Shown here one piece after another: positions 8,276-16,569 of a stretch of DNA of 64,000 nt. The notes under the pieces are model-generated. The model was not told the origin of the DNA. It saw only the letters and a program-made list of their open reading frames with translations, and searched no databases. How positions within the stretch are numbered: position 1 is the first letter of the stretch; each line of letters starts with the position of its first letter. The stretch is from Streptomyces sp. AC512_CC834 (lineage in GTDB: Bacteria > Actinomycetota > Actinomycetes > Streptomycetales > Streptomycetaceae), in NCBI RefSeq assembly GCF_019049325.1, contig NZ_JAGMUO010000065.1, positions 372,001 to 436,000 of the forward strand, given 5' to 3'. Position numbers and translations under genes: made by a program.

Positions 8276-9697
8276 TCAGGCGACGTGGCCGTCGGGACGC
8301 ACCAGCACCCTGCGCACGGCGCTCCACCGAGGACCGGCGTCCACCGGGCGCACGGCGTGGCGGCGGGTGCCGTGCGGCAGCGGGCGGCCGGCCGGCACCG
8401 CGTCGGCGCCTTCGTGGCCGTCGAGTTCGAGCAGCAGGTGCCTGCCGTCCCGCAGCAGTGCGAAGAGACCGGTGCCGTCCGCGAAGGCCAGGTCCGGGGC
8501 CCGGCTGCCGCTCAGCGGGTGGGCGGCGCCGGGATCGGCCGGCGGGTAGTGCACGGCGAGGGCGCTGAGGCGTTCGGCGAGGGCGCGCGAGAACTCCGGG
8601 ACGGTGCCGATCAGTTCGGACAGGACTTCGCGCAGCGCCTGGCCGTCGGGCGAGTAGCCGGTCATGAGGGCGGTCTGCGCCCGGGTGGAGGCGAGCAGGT
8701 CGGCGCCGACGGGATGGCGTTCGGCGTGGTAGGTGTCCAGCAGCCCTTCGGGGGCGGTGCCGAGGACCGTCGCGGCCAGCTTCCAGGCTAGGTTGGTGGC
8801 GTCCTGGAAGCCGACGTTGAGTCCCACGCCCCCGGCGGGGAAGTGCATGTGCGCCGCGTCACCGGCGAGCAGCACGCGATCCTTGCGGTAGGCGACGGCC
8901 TGGCGCGTGGCGTTGCCGAACCGGGAGAGCCAGTGGGGGTCGCGCATGCCGAAGTCGTCGCCCAGGACGCGTCGGGTCCGGTCGCGCAGCTCCTCCAGGG
9001 TCAGCTCTCCCGGGTGGTCGACGCCCCGGTCCTGCGGGGCGTGTCCCACGAAGCGGGTGACCCCGCCCGGCATGGGCACCGCCATGAGCCCGCCGTCCGG
9101 CCCCGAGGCGCTGAGCGGCAGCGCCGGGGCCCGGTCGAGGACGACGTCGCCGAGCCAGCCCCAGACGGTCGCGTCCGTGCCGGGGAAGTCGATGCCGGCG
9201 GCCCCGCGGACCCGGCTGCGGGTGCCGTCGCAGCCCACGACGTAGCGCGCCCGCAGGACGTACGCCCCGTCCGGCCCCTCCGCCGCCACCCGTACGGCAT
9301 CCGGCCCCTGCTCCAGGTCCGTCACCCGGTGCCCGCGCAGGACGCGGGCGCCCAGGGCCAGCGCGTGGCCCTCGAGGAGGGCCTCGGTGCGCGCCTGCGG
9401 CAGGAACAGGGTGAAGGGGTAGGGAGTGTCCAGGACCTGGAAGTCCATACGCGAGTCCAGGGAGCCGAAGTGGCCCGTGGGCACCGGCATGCCCTCCTCG
9501 ACGAAGGTGGCCGCGAGGCCTCGCATTCCCAGGATCTCCAGGGTCCGGGGGTGCAGGGTGAGTGCCTTGGAGTGCGGGTCGCGTTCCGTACGGGTCTCCA
9601 GCACGGTCACCGGGACGCCCTGCAGCCTCAGTTCCGCCGCCAGCCACAGCCCGGTGGGCCCGGCTCCGACCACGACGACCTCTTCGGTCTTCTCCAT
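8276..9697 (-). CDS. FAD-dependent aromatic hydroxylase/monooxygenase (PHBH fold)
   Basis: A 473-residue class A flavin monooxygenase, using NADPH and oxygen to hydroxylate an aromatic substrate. It has the FAD dinucleotide motif VVVGAGPTGLWLAAEL at residues 7-22, the DG motif VVGCDGTRSRVR near 155, and the FAD ribityl motif LAGDAAHMHFPAGGVGLN near 285, then a thioredoxin-like C-terminal domain. The ATG at 9697 follows AGGAGAGGGAG; the longer frame to 9769 would run through the operator. It is divergent from a TetR gene with two shared palindromes, so it is most likely repressed by it. Similar enzymes include rifampicin and tetracycline monooxygenases and polyketide hydroxylases; I cannot choose among these. 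Confidence 0.88.
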   Translation of the reverse strand: MEKTEEVVVVGAGPTGLWLAAELRLQGVPVTVLETRTERDPHSKALTLHPRTLEILGMRGLAATFVEEGMPVPTGHFGSLDSRMDFQVLDTPYPFTLFLPQARTEALLEGHALALGARVLRGHRVTDLEQGPDAVRVAAEGPDGAYVLRARYVVGCDGTRSRVRGAAGIDFPGTDATVWGWLGDVVLDRAPALPLSASGPDGGLMAVPMPGGVTRFVGHAPQDRGVDHPGELTLEELRDRTRRVLGDDFGMRDPHWLSRFGNATRQAVAYRKDRVLLAGDAAHMHFPAGGVGLNVGFQDATNLAWKLAATVLGTAPEGLLDTYHAERHPVGADLLASTRAQTALMTGYSPDGQALREVLSELIGTVPEFSRALAERLSALAVHYPPADPGAAHPLSGSRAPDLAFADGTGLFALLRDGRHLLLELDGHEGADAVPAGRPLPHGTRRHAVRPVDAGPRWSAVRRVLVRPDGHVA

Positions 9698-9748
9698 GCT
9701 CTCCCTCTCCTTCACGGCTTCTCCACGGCTTCTCCACGATGGGCCTTC

Positions 9749-9798
9749 TTGGTCACTGACCAATGCCACTCCTCGAACTAAACTAGGTCAGTGACCAA
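9749..9798. promoter_or_regulatory. Double TetR operator in divergent promoter
   Basis: Two near-identical palindromes lie 35 bp apart, centre to centre: TTGGTCACTGACCAA at 9749-9763 and TAGGTCAGTGACCAA at 9784-9798. The second covers the GTG start of the tetR gene at 9791, and TAAACT at 9779-9784 is placed as a -10 element seven bases before that GTG. The arrangement predicts autorepression of tetR and repression of the divergent monooxygenase. Confidence 0.8.
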
Positions 9799-10429
9799 GA
9801 AGCAAACGGATCCCGCCCCCCGCACCCGCCTGACCCCGGCCGCCGTCGTGGACGAGGCCCTGCGGCTGCTCGACGCGTCGGGTCTTGAGGCCGTCACCAC
9901 GCGCGCCGTCGCCGACCGGATCGGCGTCCGCATGAACACGGTGCTGTGGCACGTGAAGACCAAGACCCGGCTGCTGGAACTCATGGCCGACGCCGTCGCC
10001 GGCACGATCGGCTACGAGGGGCTGCCCGAGGACGCGGGCGAGCGGGCCCGCGAGCTGATGCGCCGCTACCGCCGGTCCCTGCTCGCCCACCGCGACGGCG
10101 CCGCGCTGGTGGCCGGCACCTATGCTCCGGATCCGCACACCCTGCGCTTCGCCGACACCCTCGTCGGCACCCTGGCGGACCACGAGGCCACCGGGGACAC
10201 GGCGGCCTGGACCCTGTACGCCCTCGTCTACTTCACCCTGGGCCTCACCCAGGAGGAACAGGCCGCCGGCCGGGCGGACGAGCACCGCCTGCGCGAAGCC
10301 GTCGCGTCCGGCCCGTATCCCGCCCTCGCCGCGACGCTCGACACCCTGACCAGCCACACCTTCGATGCCCGCTTCGAGGACGGCATCACCCGCATCCTCG
10401 GCGGCGGCACCGGTTCCGGACGGCCATGA
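9791..10429 (+). CDS. TetR-family repressor of the divergent monooxygenase
   Basis: A 212-residue regulator. Residues 13-60 hold the helix-turn-helix (LTPAAVVDEALRLLD then AVTTRAVADRIGVRMNTVLWHVKTK), and the C-terminal part resembles the ligand-binding TetR_C domain of tetracycline-type repressors. No Shine-Dalgarno precedes the GTG at 9791; there is no later start before the HTH, so the mRNA is probably leaderless. The start codon lies inside one of two palindromic operators, so the protein should compete directly with transcription or translation initiation of its own message. The ligand is probably a substrate of the neighbouring monooxygenase (inference). Confidence 0.85.
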   Translation: MTKKQTDPAPRTRLTPAAVVDEALRLLDASGLEAVTTRAVADRIGVRMNTVLWHVKTKTRLLELMADAVAGTIGYEGLPEDAGERARELMRRYRRSLLAHRDGAALVAGTYAPDPHTLRFADTLVGTLADHEATGDTAAWTLYALVYFTLGLTQEEQAAGRADEHRLREAVASGPYPALAATLDTLTSHTFDARFEDGITRILGGGTGSGRP

Positions 10430-10504
10430 CGCCGCGCGGTCTGTCGCGGGCGCGGCCTCGTCAATAGCCTGGTGGCGCAAGGCCGTTGTCGACCGAGGAG
10501 TCCC

Positions 10505-11728
10505 ATGTCCACCGCGCAGCAGCTCCCCGACATCCTCTCCCCCGAGTTCGCGGCAAACCCGTATCCCGTCTACCGGATGATGCGGGACAGCGCGCCCCTC
10601 ATCCGGCACGAGGCCACGCAGAGCTGGATCGTCTCGCGCTACGAGGACGTGGAACGCGTCTTCAAGGACCGGGGCGGGCAGTTCACGACCGAGAACTACG
10701 ACTGGCAGATCGAGCCCGTGCACGGACGGACGATCCTTCAGCTCAGCGGCCGGGAGCACGCGGTCCGGCGCGCGCTGGTCGCTCCGGCCTTCCGCGGAGC
10801 CGATCTCCAGGACCGGTTCCTGCCGGTGATCGAACGCAACTCCCGTGAGCTGATCGACGTGTTCCGGCACACCGGCCGCGCCGACCTGGTCGCCGACTAC
10901 GCGACCCGGTTCCCGGTCAACGTCATCGCGGACATGCTGGGCCTGGACAAGGCCGACCACGACCGGTTCCACGGCTGGTACACGTCGGTCATCGCGTTCC
11001 TGGGCAACCTCTCCGGTGACGCCGGGGTCGCGGAGGCCGGTGCGCGCACCCGGGTGGAGTTCGCCGAATACATGTTCCCGATCATCCAGGAGCGCCGCGA
11101 GAACCCGGGCGAGGACCTGCTGTCCACCCTGTGCGCCGCGGAGGTCGACGGGGTCCGGATGAGCGACGAGGACATCAAGGCGTTCTGCAGCCTGCTGCTC
11201 GCGGCGGGCGGCGAGACCACGGACAAGGCGATCGCGAGCATCTTCGCCAACCTGCTGGCCCACCCCGGGCAGTTGGCGGCCGTGCGTGCGGACCGGAGCC
11301 TGATTCCCCGTGCCTTCGCCGAGACGCTCCGCTACACCCCGCCCGTCCACATGATCATGCGGCAGACGGCGACCGAGGTCACGCTCAGCGGCGGCACCAT
11401 ACCGTCCGGTGCCACCGTCACGTGTCTGATAGGCGCGGCCAACCGGGACGAGAGCCGCTACCGCGACCCGGACCGTTTCGACATCCTCCGCGACGACCTG
11501 ACCACGACGACCGCTTTCTCCGCCGCCGCCGATCATCTCGCCTTCGCGCTCGGCCGGCACTTCTGCGTCGGGGCGCTGCTGGCGAAGGCCGAGGTGGAGA
11601 CCGGGGTGGGTCAGCTCCTGGACGCCCTGCCCGACCTGCGGCCGGACGACGGGTTCGACGTGGTGGAGCGGGGCGTGTTCACCCGGGGCCCGCAGTCCCT
11701 GCCGGTGCGGTTCACACCCACGGCCTGA
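10505..11728 (+). CDS. Cytochrome P450
   Basis: A 407-residue soluble bacterial P450. The I-helix has AAGGETTDKA near residue 240, the K-helix ETLRY (complete ExxR) near 277, and the haem loop FALGRHFCVGALLAKAE with the Cys ligand near 355. AGGAG precedes the ATG at 10505. It is a class I type that would need separate ferredoxin and reductase; neither is adjacent. It stands between the tetR gene and a convergent conservon P450, with a hairpin between the two P450s. Substrate unknown. Confidence 0.92.
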   Translation: MSTAQQLPDILSPEFAANPYPVYRMMRDSAPLIRHEATQSWIVSRYEDVERVFKDRGGQFTTENYDWQIEPVHGRTILQLSGREHAVRRALVAPAFRGADLQDRFLPVIERNSRELIDVFRHTGRADLVADYATRFPVNVIADMLGLDKADHDRFHGWYTSVIAFLGNLSGDAGVAEAGARTRVEFAEYMFPIIQERRENPGEDLLSTLCAAEVDGVRMSDEDIKAFCSLLLAAGGETTDKAIASIFANLLAHPGQLAAVRADRSLIPRAFAETLRYTPPVHMIMRQTATEVTLSGGTIPSGATVTCLIGAANRDESRYRDPDRFDILRDDLTTTTAFSAAADHLAFALGRHFCVGALLAKAEVETGVGQLLDALPDLRPDDGFDVVERGVFTRGPQSLPVRFTPTA

Positions 11729-11739
11729 CACCCGGCGTG

Positions 11740-11760
11740 GCCCGTCGGGGCACGACGGGC
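11740..11760. terminator. Hairpin between convergent P450 genes
   Basis: GCCCGTCG at 11740-11747 and CGACGGGC at 11753-11760 form a perfect 8-bp stem with a 5-base loop, in the 37-bp space between the stops of two convergent P450 genes. There is no T-run, as is common in Streptomyces. Confidence 0.55.
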
Positions 11761-11765
11761 GTGCG

Positions 11766-13028
11766 TCAGGGCACGACGGGCGTGAAGAGGGCGGGCAGGG
11801 TGGTCAGCCCGCGCATCCAGATGGACGGACGCCAGGTCAACTCCCCCGGCTCCACCGCGAGTACGAGGTCGGGGAGGCGTTCCAGCAGGGTCTCGACCGC
11901 GGTGCGGGCGACGACGTCGGCCAGCAGCGGGGCCGGGTACGGACACCGGTGCTCGCCGTTGCTGAAGGACAGGTGCGCGGAGTTCTCGGCGCCGGCGTGC
12001 GCCTCGGGCCACAACTGCGGGTCCGTGTTGGCGGCGGCGAGGCCGAGGACGAGGCAGTCGCCGGCCCTGATCTGCCGGCCGCCCAACTGGATGTCGTTGA
12101 CGGCCCAGCGGCCGATGAAGTTCTGCGTGGGCGTGTCCAGCCACAGGACCTCGTTGAGTGCCTCCCCCACGCTGAGCCGGCCGCCCGAGACGTTCAGGGC
12201 GAAGCGTTCGTCGGTGAGCAGCAGCCTGAGCGTGTTGCCGATCCAGTTGGCGGTGGGCTGCTGGGCGGCGGCGATGACGGAGATCAGGTCCTGGACGGTC
12301 TCCTCGTCGCTCAGCCCGGCCGGGTGGGTCAGCATCCGTGAGGTGACGTCGGGTCCCGGCCGCTCGCGCTTGTGCCGGACCAGCCGGTGGATGCGCTCAC
12401 CCACGCGCGTGTACGCCGCGACCGGGTCGTCCCCCTCGGCCGCGTCGAGGGAGATGCGCAGGTCCTCGACGAGCGCTTGCGTCTCGGCGCCGCTGTGCGG
12501 CATCCCGCACATGCGTACGGCGGCACGCATCGGCAGGGGGTGCGCGTAGCCGCTCATCAGCTCGGCCCGGCCGCTGCCGGCGAAGGAGGCGATGAGCCGG
12601 TCGGCGAGCTGCCGGCAGTCCCGGGCAAGCTCGAACTGGTCGATGCCCGAAAGCGCCTGGGTGATGACGCCGGCCCGTCGCCGGTGTTCTGCGCCTTCGG
12701 TGAACAGAACCGACGGCTGGTGGCCGACGTAGGGCATCAGTGGCCAGTCGGGCGGGATGCGGTCCCACTGGTTCCAGCGGCGCGAGTCGCGTGCGAACAG
12801 CTCGTCGTGGCTGGTCACATAGCTGACCTCGGGGTAGCCGAGGACCAGCCAGGCGGGGACGCCCCCGTCGAGGAGTACGGGCGCGACGGCGCCGTGCTCG
12901 CCCCGCAGCCCGCGGTACAACTCCGACGGCGTCTGCTGGTACTCCAGTCCGGCCAGCGGTACGGCGTCCGGGTGCGCGGGGCAGACCGGGCCGGCGGTGC
13001 GGTGGGGTGTGGGGTCGAGGTCGGTCAC
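11766..13028 (-). CDS. cvnE: Conservon P450 (CYP157-like), lacks ExxR
   Basis: A 420-residue P450-fold protein, the last gene of a conservon. The haem loop is present as LSFSNGEHRCPYP, giving the thiolate Cys. The K-helix position reads NEVLWLDTP, so the Glu is kept but the usual Arg of ExxR is Trp. Streptomyces CYP157 proteins, found with conservons, are known for replacing ExxR with an ExxW-type sequence, so this is a natural family feature rather than damage. The I-helix segment (VIAAAQQPTANWIG) also lacks the normal AGxxT. The GTG start at 13028 overlaps the cvnD stop (GTGA), showing translational coupling. Confidence 0.88.
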   Translation of the reverse strand: MTDLDPTPHRTAGPVCPAHPDAVPLAGLEYQQTPSELYRGLRGEHGAVAPVLLDGGVPAWLVLGYPEVSYVTSHDELFARDSRRWNQWDRIPPDWPLMPYVGHQPSVLFTEGAEHRRRAGVITQALSGIDQFELARDCRQLADRLIASFAGSGRAELMSGYAHPLPMRAAVRMCGMPHSGAETQALVEDLRISLDAAEGDDPVAAYTRVGERIHRLVRHKRERPGPDVTSRMLTHPAGLSDEETVQDLISVIAAAQQPTANWIGNTLRLLLTDERFALNVSGGRLSVGEALNEVLWLDTPTQNFIGRWAVNDIQLGGRQIRAGDCLVLGLAAANTDPQLWPEAHAGAENSAHLSFSNGEHRCPYPAPLLADVVARTAVETLLERLPDLVLAVEPGELTWRPSIWMRGLTTLPALFTPVVP

Positions 13029-13663
13029 GATGCGCTCTCCTGGGCCAGGGCCAGTTGGTAGAGGTGGTCCACGAGGGTGACCAGCACGTTCTTGCCCGAC
13101 GTCCGCACCCGCGCGTCGCAGTCGATCAGCGGCACGCGGTCGGGCAGTGCGAGTGCCAGTCGGATGTCGTCCAGGGAGTGCCGGGCGGAGTCGTCGTCGA
13201 AGCGGTTGACGGCGACCACGAACGGGGTCCGGTGGTGTTCCAGCCGGTCTATCGCGTACCAGGAGTCGTCCATCCGGCGGGTGTCGACGAGGACGACCGC
13301 GCCCAGGGTGCCGGCGAACAGCCGGTCCCACAGGAACCAGAAGCGTTGCTGGCCGGGGGCGCCGAACAGGTACAGCACCATGCGGTCGTTGAGGCTGATC
13401 CGGCCGAAGTCGAAGGCCACGGTCGTGGTGGTCTTCGCGGTGACCCCGCCGGTCTCGTCGACGCCGACTCCGGCCTGGGTCATCACCTCTTCGGTGTTGA
13501 GCGGCCGGATCTCGCTGACGGAGCGGACGAGGGTGGTCTTGCCGACCCCGAAGCCGCCCACGACGACGATCTTCAGCCCGGTCTCCGCGGCGTCGGTCAG
13601 GGGCTTGCGGCCGGAGGGCGTGGTGGTTTCGGAGCCTGTCGTGTCAGAGGTTGCGGAGCCCAT
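13025..13663 (-). CDS. cvnD: Conservon small GTPase
   Basis: A 212-residue Ras-like GTPase of the conservon type. It has G1 GGFGVGKTT (P-loop) near residue 36, G3 FGAPGQQRF near 100 and G4 NRFD near 150; a poorly ordered Ser/Thr-rich N-terminus precedes them. In conservons this protein forms a membrane-associated complex with CvnA, B and C that resembles eukaryotic G-protein-coupled signalling. Its start overlaps the end of cvnC by 20 bp and its stop overlaps cvnE, so the set is one coupled operon. Confidence 0.92.
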   Translation of the reverse strand: MGSATSDTTGSETTTPSGRKPLTDAAETGLKIVVVGGFGVGKTTLVRSVSEIRPLNTEEVMTQAGVGVDETGGVTAKTTTTVAFDFGRISLNDRMVLYLFGAPGQQRFWFLWDRLFAGTLGAVVLVDTRRMDDSWYAIDRLEHHRTPFVVAVNRFDDDSARHSLDDIRLALALPDRVPLIDCDARVRTSGKNVLVTLVDHLYQLALAQESAS

Positions 13664-14000
13664 GGAGCACCTCCTGGAGAAGGGCGGTATCGGGGTGCGA
13701 CGCGGTGGACTGCCCCAGGCGCGGGTGGCGGGCGGTGATGGTTCCGGTGGCGAGCAGGTCGCCGAGCAGGATGCGGACCACCGTGATCGGCAGTGCCAGC
13801 TCGGCGGCGAGTTCGACGACGGCCGTGGGGTGCCGGCACAGGTCGAGGATGCGGACGTGTTCCGACTGCATGCCGGCCGACGGCCGGCACTCGGCGACCA
13901 CCAGGGTGACGAGGTCGAACGAGTCGTCGGCGCGGCTGCGTCCGCCGGTGACCGTGTAGAGCCGGTCGGGTGCGCCGGTGTCCACGAGCCTGCGCGTCAC
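13644..14000 (-). CDS. cvnC: Conservon DUF742 protein
   Basis: A 118-residue DUF742 protein with the typical order LYTVTGGRSR (residues 14-23), a conserved LDLCRHPTAVVELAAEL segment and a predicted winged helix ending LLGDLLATGTI. It is thought to be a partner of the roadblock protein and GTPase in conservon complexes. Its ATG at 14000 overlaps the cvnB stop by four bases (ATGA). Confidence 0.9.
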   Translation of the reverse strand: MTRRLVDTGAPDRLYTVTGGRSRADDSFDLVTLVVAECRPSAGMQSEHVRILDLCRHPTAVVELAAELALPITVVRILLGDLLATGTITARHPRLGQSTASHPDTALLQEVLHGLRNL

Positions 14001-14455
14001 GGCGTACTGCTCCCGGGGGCGGCGTGGCGCGGCTCGGCCCGCAGGTGCTCACCGATCTGGTCGACCATCTCGGTCATCTGGTGGCCGACCACGCCCGGGT
14101 CGGCGTCCTCCACCGCGACGACGGCGAGGTGCGCGCCCTCGCCGGCCTCCACGATGAACAGCAGCCCGCCGTGGAACTCGGTCATGGAGTGCCGGACGCC
14201 GCCGGTTCCGTTGCCGAACTCGACGGAGGCGCCCTGGGCGAGGGCCTGGATGCCCGAGCAGATCGCGGCGAGCTGGTCGGCCCGGTCCAGGGTGAGGTGT
14301 TCGGTCCAGCAGAGCTTGAGGCCGTCGCGGGAGAGGACGAGGGCGTGGCGGGTGCCGGGGGTGCGGTCCAGGAGGTTCTGCAGGAGCCAGGTGAGGCTGT
14401 TGTCGGTGGTCTGCATGATGGGTGAGGGGACGGTGGTTCCTGGTGCTGCGGTCAC
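13997..14455 (-). CDS. cvnB: Conservon roadblock/LC7 protein
   Basis: A 152-residue roadblock/LC7-fold protein (core from LTWLLQNLLDRTPGTRHALV, then a five-stranded sheet with GGLLFIVEAGEGAHLAVV). Such proteins act as regulators or scaffolds of small GTPases. The GTG at 14455 is taken as start because GGAGG lies nine bases upstream; an internal ATG at 14416 would still contain the domain. It follows cvnA by 84 bp and overlaps cvnC by four bases. Confidence 0.9.
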   Translation of the reverse strand: MTAAPGTTVPSPIMQTTDNSLTWLLQNLLDRTPGTRHALVLSRDGLKLCWTEHLTLDRADQLAAICSGIQALAQGASVEFGNGTGGVRHSMTEFHGGLLFIVEAGEGAHLAVVAVEDADPGVVGHQMTEMVDQIGEHLRAEPRHAAPGSSTP

Positions 14456-14539
14456 CGGCCCGTTCCTCCAATCTCACGAGCGACACGAACGGAAGGGGGC
14501 GAGGCGGCGCCGATACGCGCCGTGCGGTGGGGGCGCGGG

Positions 14540-16270
14540 CTAGCCCGAGGGGGGTGGTTCGGGCGCCGGCGCCCCGCCGGCCGCCCCGGACCGGCGCCCG
14601 CGGTGGAAGGCGCCGAAGCTGGCCCCGGCGTCACGTGGGGCGGTCGCCGTCCGGTCGGCGGGCTGCGGGTGCTGGTCCCGGCGTTCGCGCTCGGCCTCGG
14701 CCTCGGCCTCGGCCATCGTGCGGCCCGGGGAGCGCATCGGCAGCCCGCCCGGCGTGGCGGGCGCGGCGCCCGGGCGCGCCGCTTGTTCCGGGAGGCTGGT
14801 CCGCTCCACCGGCCGGGCGCCCGGGACGTGCCGCGTGCGCGCCGGGGCTTCCGCGGCGGGGGCGGGGCCGGGCACGGCGGAGGCTCCGCCGAAGGTACGG
14901 CCGGTCATGGCGGGTGAGGGGTCCCGCTGCTGGGCGAGCAGTTGGGGCGGCACCAGGACGACGACGCCGGTGCCGCCGCGCGAGGAGGGCCGGTAGCTCA
15001 CGCCGACGCCGTACTTGGCGGCCAGCCGTCCGACCACGGCGAGGCCGAGGCGCGTGCCCTGCAGCGAGGCCAGGTCGGTCGTCCGCCCCGACACCGCCTG
15101 TTCGGCGTGGCGCATGGCCGCGTCGGCCATCTTCAGTCCGCTGTCCTCGATGGTGATGACGATTCCGGCGGTACGTTCCTCCACGTAGACGTGGACCTCG
15201 TCGATGGGCGGCGAGAAGTTGGCAGCGTTGTCCATGAGTTCGGCGAGCAGGTGCATGACGCCCTCCGCCGCGTAGCCGGAGATCGCGGCGCCGGTGGAGC
15301 AGTGCATCCGGACCCGCTGGTAGGCGGCGATCCGGCCGACGGCACCGCGCAGGATGCTCTCCATCACGATGGGTCTGTTCCAGGCCCGGCTGGAGCGTCC
15401 GCCCATCAGGAGGGCCAGGCGGTCGGTGATGAGGCCGAGCTGCGAGGTGCTGTGGTCGAGCCGCAGCAGATCGCCGAGGACGTCCTCGCCGTGACGATCC
15501 TGCATGTCCCTCAGGTCGGCGAGCATGCTGACCGCTTTGGCCTGGACGCGGCTGAGGGACTTGGCGGAGGCGGCCTGCGCGGCGGCGGTGCGCCGTTCGC
15601 TGTGGGCCAGTTCCCGGACGAAGAGCTCGGCGCAGGCGCGCGGTTGGGGTCCTCGTGGCCACTCCAGCTCGGCGAGGACGATGTCCGCCGAGGTCCCGTC
15701 CCGCAGCTTCTCCACGGCGGCGGGCAGGGTGCTGCCCGTCAGGTGTTCCAGTTCGGCGGCGCTCCGGCGGGTCTCCTGAAGCGCGTGGCGACGCCGGGAC
15801 TCGGCGTCCGCCGCGTGCCGTACGGCGTCCTCCACCAGGAGGGCGAAGCCCTGTGCGACCTGACGCAGGTGTGGACCGGAGGCGGGCGCGGTGTTGGCGA
15901 CGGCCTCGTCGGCGCCGGTGCCGTCGCGCACCTGCTGTGCGATGCCCGGCAGCGCGACGTTGACGAGGTGCGCGAGGGCGGCGTTCTCCTGCGCGAGCCG
16001 TGCCTTGAGGGCGCTGATCTCCGTCCGCCGGTCCGCCGCGGTCCGGCGCGCCCGCCCGACCAGGTGGGAGCCGAGGACGACGGACACGGCGACGCACAGC
16101 CAGGACGTCACCGCGAGGGTCGCGGTCCAGCTCCGGGCGGCCTCGGGGGCCGCCGCCCAGGCGGCGCCCGCCGCCGCGGCGGCGGTCGGCAGCACGAGCA
16201 GGGGGATGGCTGGGGTGGAGCGGCGGGGTTTCTGCGTCCGGGGCGGGGTGGGGGGTGCAGACACTGACAT
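14540..16270 (-). CDS. cvnA: Conservon sensor histidine-kinase-like protein
   Basis: A 576-residue membrane sensor. Two hydrophobic segments (about residues 21-45 and 50-70) are followed by a long coiled-coil/DHp-like region and an HATPase domain with N-box ELMDNAANFSPP and G-box IEDSGLKMADAA. The C-terminal 150 residues are a Pro/Ala/Arg-rich tail with an Ala-Glu hexanucleotide-repeat tract (AEAEAEAERERR). It begins the conservon operon cvnABCDE. I chose the ATG at 16270 over one 16 codons upstream because it is closer to the first membrane segment and follows a GAGGGAC. The signal sensed is unknown. Confidence 0.85.
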   Translation of the reverse strand: MSVSAPPTPPRTQKPRRSTPAIPLLVLPTAAAAAGAAWAAAPEAARSWTATLAVTSWLCVAVSVVLGSHLVGRARRTAADRRTEISALKARLAQENAALAHLVNVALPGIAQQVRDGTGADEAVANTAPASGPHLRQVAQGFALLVEDAVRHAADAESRRRHALQETRRSAAELEHLTGSTLPAAVEKLRDGTSADIVLAELEWPRGPQPRACAELFVRELAHSERRTAAAQAASAKSLSRVQAKAVSMLADLRDMQDRHGEDVLGDLLRLDHSTSQLGLITDRLALLMGGRSSRAWNRPIVMESILRGAVGRIAAYQRVRMHCSTGAAISGYAAEGVMHLLAELMDNAANFSPPIDEVHVYVEERTAGIVITIEDSGLKMADAAMRHAEQAVSGRTTDLASLQGTRLGLAVVGRLAAKYGVGVSYRPSSRGGTGVVVLVPPQLLAQQRDPSPAMTGRTFGGASAVPGPAPAAEAPARTRHVPGARPVERTSLPEQAARPGAAPATPGGLPMRSPGRTMAEAEAEAERERRDQHPQPADRTATAPRDAGASFGAFHRGRRSGAAGGAPAPEPPPSG

Positions 16271-16511
16271 TCCGCGGTCCCTCGGGTCCTTGAGAGCGGG
16301 GAAAAGGCCGGTCGACATGGGTCGGCCACGGGCCGGAGCCGTCCCACCGAGTGAGTGGTGATCACTCCGGCGGGCTTGCGGCTCATGCTAGTCATCGCGT
16401 GGGGCACGCATGCCGGACCGACCACAGACCCCACCGAGGAGCGAACTTCGCCGCCATCCCGCCAATCGAACGCATCGATGTGGTACAGGCGTTCTGGGTG
16501 AGACGGGTGGT

Positions 16512-16547
16512 CCAGTGCCAGTGCCAGTGCCAGTGCCAGTGCCAGTG
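16512..16547. repeat. Six tandem CCAGTG hexamers
   Basis: Six exact copies of CCAGTG followed by one CCAGGG lie in the gap between cvnA and the 3' end of the lysR gene (the 299-bp gap 16271-16569, which holds no gene I can support). Short enough to arise by replication slippage; likely to vary in copy number between strains. Confidence 0.85.
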
Positions 16548-16569
16548 CCAGGGCCGTTGCCGGTACCGT

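Noticed and set aside
10505..13028. The two neighbouring P450s as a duplicated pair
   Set aside because: They are convergent, have different K-helix and haem loops, and one belongs to the conservon; no sign of recent duplication.
16512..16547. CCAGTG tandem copies as a CRISPR or iteron array
   Set aside because: Repeats are contiguous with no spacers, only 6 bp long, and no cas or replication gene is near.
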